Below the pieces are notes generated by a model. That model did no database searches and had not been told where the DNA came from. It was given only the letters and a program-made list of their open reading frames with translations. A stretch of 64,000 nt of DNA, from positions 186,001-250,000 of the forward strand of contig WACJ01000106.1 of the NCBI GenBank assembly GCA_008973525.1, read 5' to 3'. The position numbers were made by a program, and so were the translations under genes. Below are positions 33,184 through 44,108 of the stretch, piece after piece (within the stretch, counting starts at the first letter, position 1; every line of letters starts with the position of its first letter). This stretch comes from Stenopsyche tienmushanensis. Its lineage: Eukaryota; Arthropoda; Insecta; Trichoptera; Stenopsychidae.

Positions 33184-33792
33184 TTCTTTTATAATTTATT
33201 TTGTTTTATAATATTTACACTCATTCGATATCACGATAGTCAATTTTCCTTCCTTTTAGTTTCCACTTCATATAATTAAATGAAGCGTTGCACTTGTCGG
33301 CGCAGACGGGGATGTAAATTGATTTAATACATCTTTAATTCACTGAAACGCCGCGGATGTAACGATTCGGATCCAATAGAGTGAATTCATTGAATTGGTC
33401 GGAAGAAGGATAAATTTCATATAATCCAGTGAAGGTATTGGAGACCTTTGAGCCGTCCCTCGCTTCGCCGTTATTCCGGTCTGGTAGAGCTTTATAGAAG
33501 GCTTCTAACACATTTCCCAGATTCCGATTGAATGCCTCCATCGTCAGCAAAGCATCTTTCAGAATATTTCATGTATTATTATACTCTGCTCCTGAAGAAT
33601 GCGGAAAGGCCGTCATGTGAAAGTGGACGCGGAGCGAGCATTGCTGACTTCGATATGAGTGAATAATCACTGTTTATTACAAGATGTATCCTTTTTTTCT
33701 TTCATTTTCTATCAAATTTATAATTTATAATCAATACATGTAATTCAATAATTAAAAATTTAATAATAATTGAATAAACTTATACTTTATCT
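33184..33792. other. Interval with no recognised feature
   Basis: The 71-residue minus frame 33335-33550 (opening MLTMEAFNRNLGNVLEAFYK) has no domain I recognise. Confidence 0.4.
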
Positions 33793-33948
33793 TACGGACA
33801 AACAAACATTGATTTTTATATATCAGACTATGCCTATGTTACTCGCGGATTTTTTAGCAATAAGTGGACAAAGTTTAATTGCAATCCGATGAACGGTATG
33901 GCAGCACATTTCAAACGAACAAAAACCAATTCATTTTTGTATATTAGA
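33793..33948 (-). mobile_element. Helitron family, one module
   Basis: Minus strand: TCTAATATACAAAAATGAAT at 33948, CATACCGTTCATCGGATTGC, GAGTAACATAGGCATAGTCT, then the first 30 bases of a second module. Confidence 0.7.
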
Positions 33949-34029
33949 AGATTACTTGTAAATAGTACATTAGTTAGTAAGTACTTTCCACGAGCATCTA
34001 CATATTTTTTCCACCGACTCTCTTATACC

Positions 34030-34215
34030 CAGTACGCGCATGCACAGTTATCGGTTCGGTAGTGACGCGCGGGAGGAGGGAGTTGTCGAATAGCCTTGGC
34101 TGCGGGAGGACGTCCTTCCCGCAACCATATCTCTCTCTGCTTAATTAAAAAGTTATCCAAGACAAGAGTCTTTCTGCTCGATGCATGTCTAGCTCCATCC
34201 ATCCGTCCAGCTACA
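34030..34215 (+). repeat. TGTAGC element, right half with intact end
   Basis: GTACGCGCATGCACAGTTAT, GTAGTGACGCGCGGGAGGAG, the palindrome CTGCGGGAGGACGTCC..CCCGCAA, CTCTCTCTGCTTAATTAAAA and the end CCATCCGTCCAGCTACA. Confidence 0.8.
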
Positions 34216-35202
34216 TAATGGCCCAAAAGCAGAACGAACCCGCGTGCGTGCAGGACCTCCTTAACAAATAAGAGGGAGTTTTCGCGCAGTCTAAACAGCA
34301 CGCTGTAATATTTTCAGAAATCTCATACATTTTTTTATTAAAATATGTTATGAAAATGTTTCATAAAATATATTTGAATGATTTTCATCAATGTTGTATG
34401 GCCTAATGTTATGGCGATGGACTTTCAAACATGTTTAGCCGAAGAAAAGACATCCCCAAACAAGCCTTTGAAAATTTTGTTAGGAGGCTTTTTTAAATTG
34501 AATTTTTTATCAAAACATGACAGCTGTCAAAATCGGACGAAGACGAGGGCTTCGGCGACATTCAATATTAAACGACATGATCAAAAACTTTTTTTGTCGA
34601 GAAAAATATCTTATTAATGATTTTGAATGTTGAACCTTTCGAGGCCTTCCGTCTATTTACGCGCCCTGAATAGAAATCCACCAGTCGAAAAAGAAAACTG
34701 CTAAGCTAATAAAAGCTCCCCTCATATTTTTCACTGAAGGGTCAAATTTTGATATTCGCTCCAGCGTGTGGCTTTATCTGCAATTGCATCTCCGTGAGAG
34801 ATTTTCATTCGAATCTTGAATATTGAAAAAATAAACAGTACACCCAAAATGCTCGTCCTTTTACCTCCAAAAGGACGTGGCGGAAGACCTTCTTAAATTA
34901 TGCATGTGTTACGCTTCCGGCCCCCAGCGAAAAGCTCTCTGAGATTATGACGGAGATTCCCGGCTTCCAGGGCAGAGATCTCTGGAGACCGTTTCTCCAT
35001 TTTGTGGCGCCACTTCCTCCTTCGTGATCTTTTCGCGTTCGCCTTAACAGCGCAATGAATGAATACCGCCCATTCATTCACTTTCGGCCTGACCGCTTAA
35101 ATGTTGAAAGATGTCCTTAAACGAATGAGGACCGAAATAGTTTTAGGACGGGCTATGTAATTCTTTTCATTTAGGACAAATTTATAAGCTTAAAATATAA
35201 CC
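34216..35202. other. Interval with no recognised feature
   Basis: Frames at 34378-34617 (plus) and 34893-35081 (minus) carry no known domain. Confidence 0.45.
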
Positions 35203-35730
35203 AGAACAATATGCGCCAAAATAGTGCATACGCTAAACGTCTCGTATAACAAACTGCGTACAAAAACAATATTTTTATTATGCTTATGTTATTTCCGCTA
35301 GTATAAACAATATATTGACAAAGTTTTATTGCAATCGGATGAATAATATGGCAGCGTATTAAATACGAACAAACAAACATTGATTTTTATACATAAAAAG
35401 ACTATACTTTTTTTACTCGCGCTATTCTTAAGCAATAAATGGACGATTTTTTATCGCAATCTGATGAACGGTATAGCAACGCATTATATACAAACAAACA
35501 GAGATTAATTTTTTTTTATCTAACATATAAAAATGAATTATGTTTTGTTCGTTCGAAATGCGCTGCCATACCGTTCATCAAATTGCAATTAAATTTCGTC
35601 CACTTGATGCTAAGGATTCCGCGAGTAACATAGGCATAGTCTAATATATAAAAATTAATGTTTGTTTGTCCGTATTTAATGCGCAGCCATACCGTTCATC
35701 CGATTGCGATAAATCTTTGTCAACTTTGAC
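35203..35730. mobile_element. Helitron family, head-to-head pair
   Basis: 35203-35515 is a minus copy with two modules and the AGCGTATGCACTATTTTGGC block. 35522-35730 is a plus copy starting ACATATAAAAATGAATTATG, with two modules and no further block. The two 5-prime sides face each other. Confidence 0.75.
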
Positions 35731-36478
35731 ATTGGATCATTTGAAAATCTAAATTTATCATAACACGAAGTTATTCAACAATTTGATGGGATCGTCCTGT
35801 GCAGGATTTATCCTCAAGGGATGAACTCCCCGAGCGGAATTTGTTAAAGTGCATACATAAACACGTTACAGTTTTCAGAACAAATTTGCCATATTCACTA
35901 AATGATTCTGTGTGAATCATAAATTCAGATTAAAATCGGAACGATATGATTCATCGAAATGTGGCCTAATCTGGAGGTCATGGACATGTACGCCGAAGCA
36001 TCAATCGTCAGCTTTGTCCTTAACCGCCTTTGACAGGTCATAAAGCATACATAGTCGTCTTTAATTCGAAACCAAATGGGAGCAAAACCGTCGGATTTCG
36101 TATAGACAAACATTGCAGAATGTGCTATTTAATATTTTAATTGCCCTCTCTGTTCTATATTTTGTAGTCATCCTTAAAAAGATAGACCGCCGTCAAAGAT
36201 TTAAATATTTCGAAAGAAAGTGTGTCCGTAGCATAAATAATGATAAAGAGCGCCTGGTGACCTAATGACTCCACGGTGCGGTCTCCGCGACCGAATAAAG
36301 CGACAGTCTGGGACTATCGCAGCGACAAATGCAACGAAACGGAGATATAAAAAACGTTATTTATATTATGTATCAATATGTATTGATTGCTTTGCATGTC
36401 ATCGTTTATATAAATAAAGACTAAATATTCTAATTTTTAAATCCACTTTCATTGAATATATAATTATTGTATTAGATA
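35731..36478. other. Interval with a dispersed-motif copy, no gene
   Basis: GGAGGTCATGGACATGTACG at 35973 is the third copy of the repeat at 24574. No gene recognised. Confidence 0.45.
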
Positions 36479-37269
36479 AAGCGGAAAGTGATGTCATTTT
36501 TTTGTCTTTAGTCCTTTGGCATCAGTTTGCATCGGATTTCTGTCGAGTGAATACGTCAAGGTTGGTGTCATTTTGAAGCTCTGTTGTTTGTCTTTCTTCT
36601 TTAAATATTTTTATATTTTTCCAGCCATAACAGAAATGTCCTAGCCAGAAATTAATGAGACCCATTTGTCATCTTGTTTAGTGTTTTTATTCGACAAAGG
36701 ATTAAAAGCAAAACGGATAATCATTTGTTCATCGCTATTGTCCAGGTATGAAACCGATCCATTTTTAAAAAGGATCGTTACTGGGGATGTTAAGTTGGTC
36801 TTCTACAACAGTCCGAGAGGGAAAAAACAGTGACTTTCTTCAAATCAAGTACCTGTTTCTGTCCCTCGACCGTCATTATCCTTGAAAAAGATCCTCCTTT
36901 GTGGGATTTTTTGGCGTAATTCACTATGAATTATTAAAAACTGGTCAATCTATCACAGAAAAGCAAAGTGCTGCAATATCCACCATATTTTCCTGATATT
37001 GCATCTTCAGAAAATCATCTCTTCAAGTCATTAGAACATTCGCTTCGCGATAAAAAATCCAATTCTGTGGGACAAGTGAAAAATCATTTGGATTCTTATT
37101 TTAGTGGAAAACCGGCCGAATTTTACGAAATAGGTATTAAAAAGCTACATAATCTATGGAAGATGATTATAAATAACAATATAAATTATTTAATTGAGTA
37201 ATATTGTATAGATTTTATTAAAATGAATTTTTTCTCCATATAACAAAAAAATGACATTTCTTTCCGCTT
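36479..37269 (+). mobile_element. mariner transposon, internally deleted
   Basis: Flanked by TA on both sides (36477-36478 and 37270-37271). Terminal repeats AAGCGGAAAGTGATGTCATT and, at the right, AATGACATTTCTTTCCGCTT match with one base difference. At 791 bases it is about 500 shorter than a usual mariner. Confidence 0.9.
36765..37203 (+). pseudogene. mariner transposase pseudogene
   Basis: RIVTGDVKLVFYNSPRGKKQ then a stop holds the TGD first catalytic aspartate (codon 36786-36788). Further on, WDFFGVIHYELLKTGQSITE matches the next family block in a different phase. The frame 36968-37201 (QYPPYFPDIASSENHLFKSL, KPAEFYEIGIKKLHNLWKMI) is the C-terminus. The HHDNA block is deleted, and the third catalytic aspartate is replaced by glutamate (ASSEN for PSDY). 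Confidence 0.85.
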
Positions 37270-38465
37270 TACCTTATATGAAATTTATCAATAATATGTT
37301 TTTATATTGTAGAGCTTTTGGTAGTGATTAAAGTGCTGTATTCCCGGACATTTTTGTTGCTATTAAAACCAAGGTGCTACGTACAATTTTCACTTCAGCA
37401 TTTTGACTTTTTTCAGCACAAGTCGTGTCTTTCACTAGCAGTTACACAAAGGAGAAATAATAATGGGAATTCTTCATTGTCTAACCTTACTGTCAATGGG
37501 AATACAACCAACAGTACTAAAAGGAGGAATCTCTGAAAGGAAATAAGATGACAGCAAAAACTATTGAAAATTGGGGACGCTTTTACGCGCTGAATAGAAA
37601 TATCAGTGAAATCAAAATGTCAGTGGGATATCATACACGCCAATTTGATTCCTCCATTGTGTACTTGTAATATAATATTTTGTAGTATATAAGGGTGCGA
37701 TATATCATTGAAAAATCATAAACTAAATATTAATTTTGTTCACAAATGGGTTTTCTTCTTTCAGGGATTTTTTTTAAAACAAAAAAAATTAAGGGTGACC
37801 AGATCTCGGCTTATAAATCTCCAGATTCTTTTTCATGATCCTTATCCTAATAAGAGATATTATCTCTAATGGACCCGGGCAGGAATCATTAAAAGGTTTT
37901 AATTAGCTTTTTTTGCGTCCAAAAAGACTTTTGTGAGATTTCAACACTTCACGACAAGTAATTTAATAGGGGTCGAAGCTACCCGTCTTCGTGGAAGCTC
38001 CGTGTCGTATTTTGCGATATCGAATTAAAACCCCAAAAAAACCTCTTTGTTAAAAATTATCGGCTAAAATTAAATTCGCTCAAAAATAAAGGAGCAGTGC
38101 GCGATAATTCGCAAGTATGTAAGCCAATATCCGTCTTCTTTAATTGGATATTGATACGAAAGTTTTTTACCCCGACTCATCCCTTAGCCCAGCGAAGCGA
38201 GGTTCGTTGGTTACCAACCGGAATATCTATACAAATACAAATAGGATCCGCTTCCGCTTAGCGGATGTAAACGAGACCGAAAGGCAAGGAGGATAATCGA
38301 AACCCGGTTAATCCGGAATCACATTTTTCGCATGAAAAATCAATACACAAATACGATTTTCATATAATAAAATATTTAAATTGAATACGATATGGACATA
38401 TGTCGTAGTAAAAAAACGACGATATGCGCGTAGCATGTCTATTATGTATGTGATAAACTCGCAAA
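37270..38465. other. AT-rich interval, no gene seen
   Basis: The 72-residue plus frame 37318-37536 has no domain. Nothing else recognised. Confidence 0.45.
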
Positions 38466-38790
38466 ATTCCCGATTTACCGACAAAATATTTATTTCCGTC
38501 GCTACAGATGAATATTTATGCACTATAATACTTTGATGTGATTCCTAATTATATTACGGATGAATACAAAAATTTTGAAGCCCGTATCTATTATATTTCA
38601 TATCGATATTCGCATTATTTGAGTCGATGTGTAGTAAATACATCACCGGTAGGGAATGGTTAATATAACAATTTGATAAACATATATGCACTGTATATAT
38701 GTATTACATAGATTAGACAGTTACTCCCCCTAGGCGTCGCCTAAGTTCACCAATTAATATTTACGCCACTATTTCCAAGCGTCTAATACC
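38466..38790 (-). repeat. CCCGGGAT repeat, copy 2 (partial)
   Basis: The reverse complement matches the right two thirds of the copies at 17243 and 50049: GGCGACGCCTAGGGGGAGTA, CCCTACCGGTGATGTATTTA, ACACATCGACTCAAATAATG, GACGGAAATAA. The CCCGGGAT-rich left part is absent. Confidence 0.7.
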
Positions 38791-38930
38791 GACCCGGTCG
38801 ATAGTTGCACATTGCATACAACACTGATTGACTCTGTCCGTTTTTATAATATATACTAAGTTGTCCAATCCCTATACGTCTGTAAACTCATTTAGCGGTG
38901 ACGTTTGTAACCGAACGCTTACCTTAGTAA

Positions 38931-39131
38931 CCACCAGATCAATATACGCCAATATAGTGCATACGCTAAACGGTTCGCATAACAAACTGCATACACAAAC
39001 AATATTTTTATTATGCCGATGTTATTTTCGCTAGTATAAACAATACATTGACAAGGTTTTATCGCAATCGGATGAATAATATGGCAGCGTATTAAATACG
39101 AACAAACAAACATTCGTTTTTATATATTAGA
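38931..39131 (-). mobile_element. Helitron family, one module plus block
   Basis: Minus strand: TCTAATATATAAAAACGAAT at 39131, the ATTATTCATCCGATTGCGAT core, then GTATGCACTATATTGGCGTA and TTGATCTGGTGG, as in the 35203 copy. Confidence 0.7.
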
Positions 39132-39579
39132 TTTTGTAAAATTTATTTAATTGCATGATTTCGTGGATCATTTGCAATATAATCGGGTCTTAATTTTCTG
39201 CGCAAGAAAATATTTAATCGAACACTCTGTTGGCTGAATTCGGCATTTACAATCTGGTAATTAATCGTTCCGAGAAAAAATCCCTAATGTCGAATTTCTT
39301 ATATCGCTCTCGATAATTAAAAGTTGTCCTTCTGGAAATCGTCAAAAGAAACCTTTTTGATGTTGTAAAATGGCAATTATTTATTTTTAGCGACCTTCGC
39401 GCAGGTAAATCGAACGATGAAAACATCTTTTATTATAATTTCATACAAAAATTTCTACGGTAAATAGATTCATATTTTCATGAATGAGTTTTATCACAAT
39501 TTTACACAATTAGTATGAAAAATTATGATATACACGTCGATAAAAATTTGGCATTGTCAACGGAAATTATTAACTAAGA
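39132..39579. other. AT-rich interval, nothing recognised
   Basis: No gene or repeat assigned. Confidence 0.45.
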
Positions 39580-39640
39580 CATTAAACTGCATTTGTGTAA
39601 TATAATAAAATAGGCATAGATGCATGCGCGCGCGTAGCTT
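39580..39640 (+). repeat. GTGTAATAT repeat, partial copy
   Basis: TTTGTGTAATATAATAAAAT and AGGCATAG, then GCGCGCGCGTAG. It aligns with 9700-9730 and 48675-48700, then diverges. Confidence 0.45.
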
Positions 39641-40372
39641 AGCATATCTCTTTATGTGACGTTCAAGCCAATTTGTCTCACATATTCTACCTTGTTTAAT
39701 CGACATGTTATATTATTCCTATGGTTTGTATAAAATATAAATAATCAACTATTGTCGACAAATATCTCAAACATGTCCAAAATTGCATTCCATCGTGTTC
39801 TTATAGATTCCAAATACATCTCTCACAGATAAAACAAATAGCGTATGAGTACACAAGGCACACATATGGACAAACGAGTTAAGGGTAACCCAATAAAATA
39901 CCTCGATGTAGATCTGGGTCAGGAAAAAGTGGACATGACAGACCACTAACAATAGAACGATGACATCGCAAAATTAAAAGCGTTTTCCTATATATATACA
40001 GTAACACCGAGAACATTTAATAACATTAAATAATATGATCATGAAAGATAATTGGAATGTGCAAATCCTTGGAAGAATAATTCCGGGAAGCCATGGACAT
40101 GTATGACAAAGCATCAAACGTGAACTTCATCTGAACAGTTGTCTTTATTAGATATGCCTTATTAACACTAAAGTTCAAGACTCAAATTAGAACAACAGAA
40201 GATCGAAAAGAGATGGGAGAGTCATTTGTAGACATGCTGCGTGCATGCGCCGCGTCGTCTATACTGTATGTATCTATACGTAGTATACAGCAATAAGTAG
40301 TATCAGGAGCTAACCCCATAATATTTTTGGCCACATTTTGTTTAATTGTATTTATTTATTTTAATCAACATG
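39641..40372. other. Interval with a dispersed-motif copy, no gene
   Basis: GCCATGGACATGTATG near 40089 is the weakest copy of the GGTCATGGACATG repeat. No gene recognised. Confidence 0.4.
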
Positions 40373-40666
40373 AGAGAGAGAGAGATTTGGCTGCGGGAAG
40401 GACATCTTCCCGCATCCAATGCTAACCGATGTCTCGCTCCGACTCCCGCCTCTTTCGACCAACCACCAATCTACAACGCTGCACGCGCAAGAAGCGATTG
40501 ATCTGTATTGCAGTTGCAATGTCTCCGCAGCGTCACAGAAAATGGCGCTTTTAAAATAGTACATTGCACCTGAAGAGAGACGAAAGATGTCGCTGTTAAT
40601 CTGGTGAATTAAATTCGCTCATATTAACAGCGCTATTGATGTGGATATTAAATCCCCCACGCTACA
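40373..40666 (-). repeat. TGTAGC element, left three quarters
   Basis: Minus strand starts TGTAGCGTGGGGGATTTAAT at 40666. It keeps inverted repeat 1 (CGCTGTTAAT / ATTAACAGCG), inverted repeat 2 (GTGCAATGT near 40568-40560 / ACATTGCAAC near 40520-40511), GATCGCTTCTTGCGCGTGCA, the palindrome GCGGGAAG..CTTCCCGC and CTCTCTCTCTC. The AATAAA and right end are missing. Confidence 0.85.
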
Positions 40667-41819
40667 ATTTTTTTTCTTCTTTTGAAGTCGTTTTTTTTCG
40701 CAATTTCTTCCCAAGAAAAATCCTACGAACTTATTGAGTGATGGGTTATATTGCTATATAAGGATAATAATAATGATGTATATAAGATTTTTTTAAATGG
40801 AATCCGATCTATAATTTGACTCATTCAGCGGTCCGATAAGCGGACCGATTGAGCATACAAACCTTATGGTCACCTCACTGCAGTAACCGACATGCTAGTA
40901 AACCATGCACATGAAAACCACGCTCGTGGAATCCGTCTATTTTAAAAATATGTTTGCCGATAAGAAGCTACGCATGCTAATTTGACTATATTAAGATTCT
41001 TTCCGAAATTTCGTCCTGCTATGATAATAAAGGACAATTTTCTTTTACGATTTAAATTGTACCTCGATATCATTATCGCGTCCAAATACGATTGTACAAT
41101 CAAATTAAGGCTTTAATTGCTCCAATTCAACGACATCCACGTGGTTACAGATAGTAATGATAACGAGCGCCATTTTTTATCGGGCAGGAAGAGCCGGTCC
41201 GTGTTTGCTCGTTTTGCAGCGAACAATTTCCTTGCAAGTCACGTAGTAATCTACTCTCCTCCATATACAACCCATATAATATCGTATGATAGCATTGAAT
41301 TGCCGAACGTTATTATGGGACCAGATGAGGAGCTTTTTTGTGTGGGCAAAAGCCATCGAAATGGTCCCACTCTGGGGAGCAAAAAATGCCGGGGACCATG
41401 CGAAATTTTGGGCCACTGCGTACGCGATGTGAACTCTGAGGACATTAAGAAACTGCGACCGTGCTAGTGTAAGCCTTTTCCTTTTTTTCGGGGGCATTGA
41501 AGAAATTGGGCTGTGGTGATGAAAAGTCAAAAAATAAAATCCTCAACATCTCCGTTTTTGTCCCGTTTTTATCGAAATTCCCTACAATACTCACAATCTA
41601 ATCGGTTTACATAACAACCCTTGATACATTATTTTTCATTGTTTTTCGACTATAATCCTACGTAACATATCTATCACTTTTGAATGGAAAAAATTATGAA
41701 ATGAAAATAAAAACGTGTCTAGACTACTTTAGTATATCTTCAAATATTCAACAATGTATCAGCAACAAATAATTAATTTCTACGTATAATACATATCAAT
41801 AAGAACGCCCAATATTTTT
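40667..41819. other. Interval with two opposed unexplained frames
   Basis: The plus frame 41117-41467 (116 residues) and minus frame 41177-41530 (117 residues) overlap almost fully. Neither has a domain I know. The patch 41160-41480 is GC-richer than its surroundings. A hairpin with CGGTCCG / CGGACCG arms is at 40829-40847. Confidence 0.35.
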
Positions 41820-42535
41820 TATGTAATAGCGGTCATTTTGTTAATGCAATATCAATAAAATTTATTATAAATTATTTTATAGTATATGGCAAATTATCAT
41901 ACAATAATATAGCGTTAAACAACGCGTGCAAACTATCTTATTTTATTTTCAAAGTCAATGCTGCATCCGAGAAACATTCGACACCAAAACGCAAGGTCTG
42001 TTGAAAACATCGCTGCTGTGCGTGAGTGTGTACGGGAAACCCCGAGGCAGTCAACTTCTCATTGTTCATTAGAACTTCACCTTTTTGTGGCTTTAACTTG
42101 CCGAATTTTGCATCGGGATTTAAATCTGTATCCGTATAAAATCCAAATGCATTCCGAGAATGTCACTGTTTGGTACAGATTTTAGTCGTTACGTGTCACA
42201 CAGCGCATGTCACGATGGACATTCTACACGAGGGATTTGAGCGCATTGTTATCTAGCGCGTTGGCGATGATTCCAGTCAGATTTATGCAATAAATTCATG
42301 AGGTAAAATTGTTTTCATATTATAAAGAATGTTTTGTACATGGACACATCTTTTTTGGGGGGGGGGGGCTTGGGAGGTATTTTGCTACTATGTTTCACAT
42401 ACGATTGTACCCTTTCCAACGATATGCTATATGTCTGACCACTAACTGGAGTTGTCTGAAATAGCATTTCTCCAGTGGTGTCAGATCTGACACCACTGGA
42501 TTTCTTTGTCTAGGCTTATGCCCTATTCACCATGG
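41820..42535 (+). pseudogene. Tc1/mariner-like transposase pseudogene
   Basis: From about 41957: RNIRHQNARSVENIAAVREC, then RILHRDLNLYPYKIQMHSEN and VTVWYRF. This is the helix-turn-helix to mid region of an insect transposase; the joint at KIQ-MHSEN looks like an internal deletion. In another phase CHTAHVTMDILHEGFERIVI and a stop follow (42196-42258). After about 170 unrelated bases with a 12-G run, SDLTPLDFFV and a TAG stop appear at 42487-42519. All three parts occur in family order, and all are broken. Confidence 0.7.
42357..42368 (+). repeat. G homopolymer, 12 bases
   Basis: An uninterrupted run of 12 G lies inside the decayed transposase region. Length may be unreliable in the assembly. 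Confidence 0.9.
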
Positions 42536-42608
42536 GGCCTATGTTCGAAATGAAGCAAAAGACCCCCTAACCCCCAAAAAAATATCGGTACAAATGCAAA
42601 ACATCCTG

Positions 42609-43333
42609 TATATACGCGTGCATTCCGAAAATAAGTACTGTCCTTGGGCCTCTACACATTTTTTCCATCCGAGGAAACAAAAAAAAGTCTGCTGGGGCGA
42701 CGTCAGGACCTTAGGGGGGGGGCAGCGTCGGCACCTTGTATTTGGCCAGAAACTTGCGAACTCGTAGCGCGTTGTCGTGATGGAGTTGCCAAGTAGCGGA
42801 GATGTCTTTTCGCGTCCTGACGACCCTTTTTTGGAGTCTTTCCAGCACATCCACGTAGTAGACAGCGTTAGCTGTCTGTCCTTGAGGAAGAAACTCCTTA
42901 TGGACTACTCCTTTGCTGTCGTAAAAGACAATGAGCATTGTTTTCACTTTTGATTTGCTCATTCTTGCCTTTTTGGGCTTGGGGTACAGGTCGGTGTGCC
43001 ACTCAGAGCTTTGTTTCTGTGTCGTATTCGAAAACCCAGGTTTCATCACCAGTGATGACATTGTCCAAATAATCAGGTTCATTTTCAACACGTTGCAAAA
43101 GTTCACTTGAAACGTTGCTCGATCGTCGATTCCATTTTTTCTGTGACACAGTTGGCGCGCAAAGGTTCACAATAACTGACGTCCTGCCACTTCCACAGTT
43201 TGAAGAGTACTGAGACCGGTTTCGTGGCAAAGCTAAGGATCCCCACCACCTACTCCAAATAGTCCGACTCCACTCCGACCAATAGGAGCGGCGCGGGAAA
43301 TTCAATTGCATTACTTTCGGAACGCACCCTATA
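42609..43333 (-). mobile_element. mariner-type element, truncated
   Basis: Ends are TTACTTTCGGAACGCACCCT (minus-side start region, plus coordinates 43311-43330) and TATATACGCGTGCATTCCGA (42609-42628), imperfect complements of each other. The element is about 725 bases. A TGTAGC element begins about 45 bases to its right. Confidence 0.75.
42711..43311 (-). pseudogene. mariner transposase pseudogene
   Basis: The minus frame ending at 43003 contains SSELLQRVENEPDYLDNVIT, then GDETWVFEYDTETK with the first catalytic aspartate. After a phase shift it continues QSSEWHTDLYPKPKKARMSK, VKTMLIVFYDSKGVVHKEFL and ISATWQLHHDNA (second catalytic aspartate), then VREFLAKYKVPTLP-like sequence ending at a G-rich run near 42718. 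The N-terminal DNA-binding part and the third-aspartate block are missing. Confidence 0.85.
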
Positions 43334-43378
43334 TGCTGGACTATATAATCATAAAGCTTGGGTTCAAATTTAGAATGT

Positions 43379-43512
43379 GGTTTAGTGTGGGCGATTTAAC
43401 ATCCACATGCAATAGCGCTGTTAATCTAGCTGAATTTAATTCGGGGAGATCGGTAGTCAAAAGAGTCGGCGGTTGGCCTTGACTGCGGGAAGACGTCTTT
43501 CTCGCAACCAGA

Positions 43513-43600
<88 letters not shown>

Positions 43601-43640
43601 GACGCCCGTCCGTCCCCAACCACCAGCCCGTCCCGTCCCC
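43379..43640 (+). repeat. TGTAGC element with expanded CT tract
   Basis: Starts TTTAGTGTGGGCGATTTAAC (decayed TGTAGC end), keeps AATAGCGCTGTTAATCTAGC, then jumps to GAGTCGGCGGTTGGCCTTGA and the palindrome CTGCGGGAAGACG. The tract CTCTCT is expanded to about 87 bases, then CGACGCCCGTCCGTCCCC. AATAAA and the middle are deleted. Confidence 0.8.
43514..43600 (+). repeat. CT microsatellite
   Basis: Two CT runs joined by a T run (about 43557-43565), 87 bases in all. It sits where other TGTAGC copies have a CTCTCTCT of 6-16 bases, so it most likely grew from that tract. It produces meaningless RE-repeat frames on the minus strand. Confidence 0.95.
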
Positions 43641-43833
43641 AATATTGATGACTGAAAATTGATTGACAATCAAAAATCAAAGAAATATCAATTGCGTTTG
43701 AGGATTTATATTTTTTTAAACACAAAATATTCCAATAAATCTCCACCTCCTCTTTTTCACCATCAATGATAAATCTCAACCTTCTTCTTTGTAAGCGGCA
43801 TAAAATCATTTATGGAATATTTGTTCAGTGTAT

Positions 43834-44108
43834 TATAGCGTGGGCGATTTAAAATCCCCTGATAAGCGCTGATAAAAGCGCTGATAATCTGAACAGATTT
43901 AATTCTCCAGATTAACAGCGACATCTTCCGTCTCTCTTTAGGTGCAATACGTCTTTTTAACAGCACCATCTCTTGTGGTCCTGCAGAGATATTTCACCTG
44001 CATATCGATTGATCGCTTCTTGCGCGTGCTCCGTTGCCGGCTGTCGGTTAGCCTTGGTTGCGGGAGGTCATCCTTCCCGCAGCCAGATCTCTCTCTCTCG
44101 GGTGAATA
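43834..44108 (+). repeat. TGTAGC element, nearly full
   Basis: TATAGCGTGGGCGATTTAAA, inverted repeat 1 as CGCTGATAATCTG / CAGATTAACAGCG, ACAGCACCATCTCTTGTGG, GATCGCTTCTTGCGCGTGCT, a decayed palindrome and CTCTCTCTCT. A short duplication (AAGCGCTGATA twice) lies near 43863-43887. The right end is absent. Confidence 0.85.

Noticed and set aside
41117..41530. Two overlapping opposed frames of 116 and 117 residues
   Set aside because: No known domain, almost complete antisense overlap, and no neighbouring gene structure. They are kept only as a note on the interval.
43341..43809. Arg/Glu-repeat proteins on the minus strand
   Set aside because: They are translations of the CT microsatellite.
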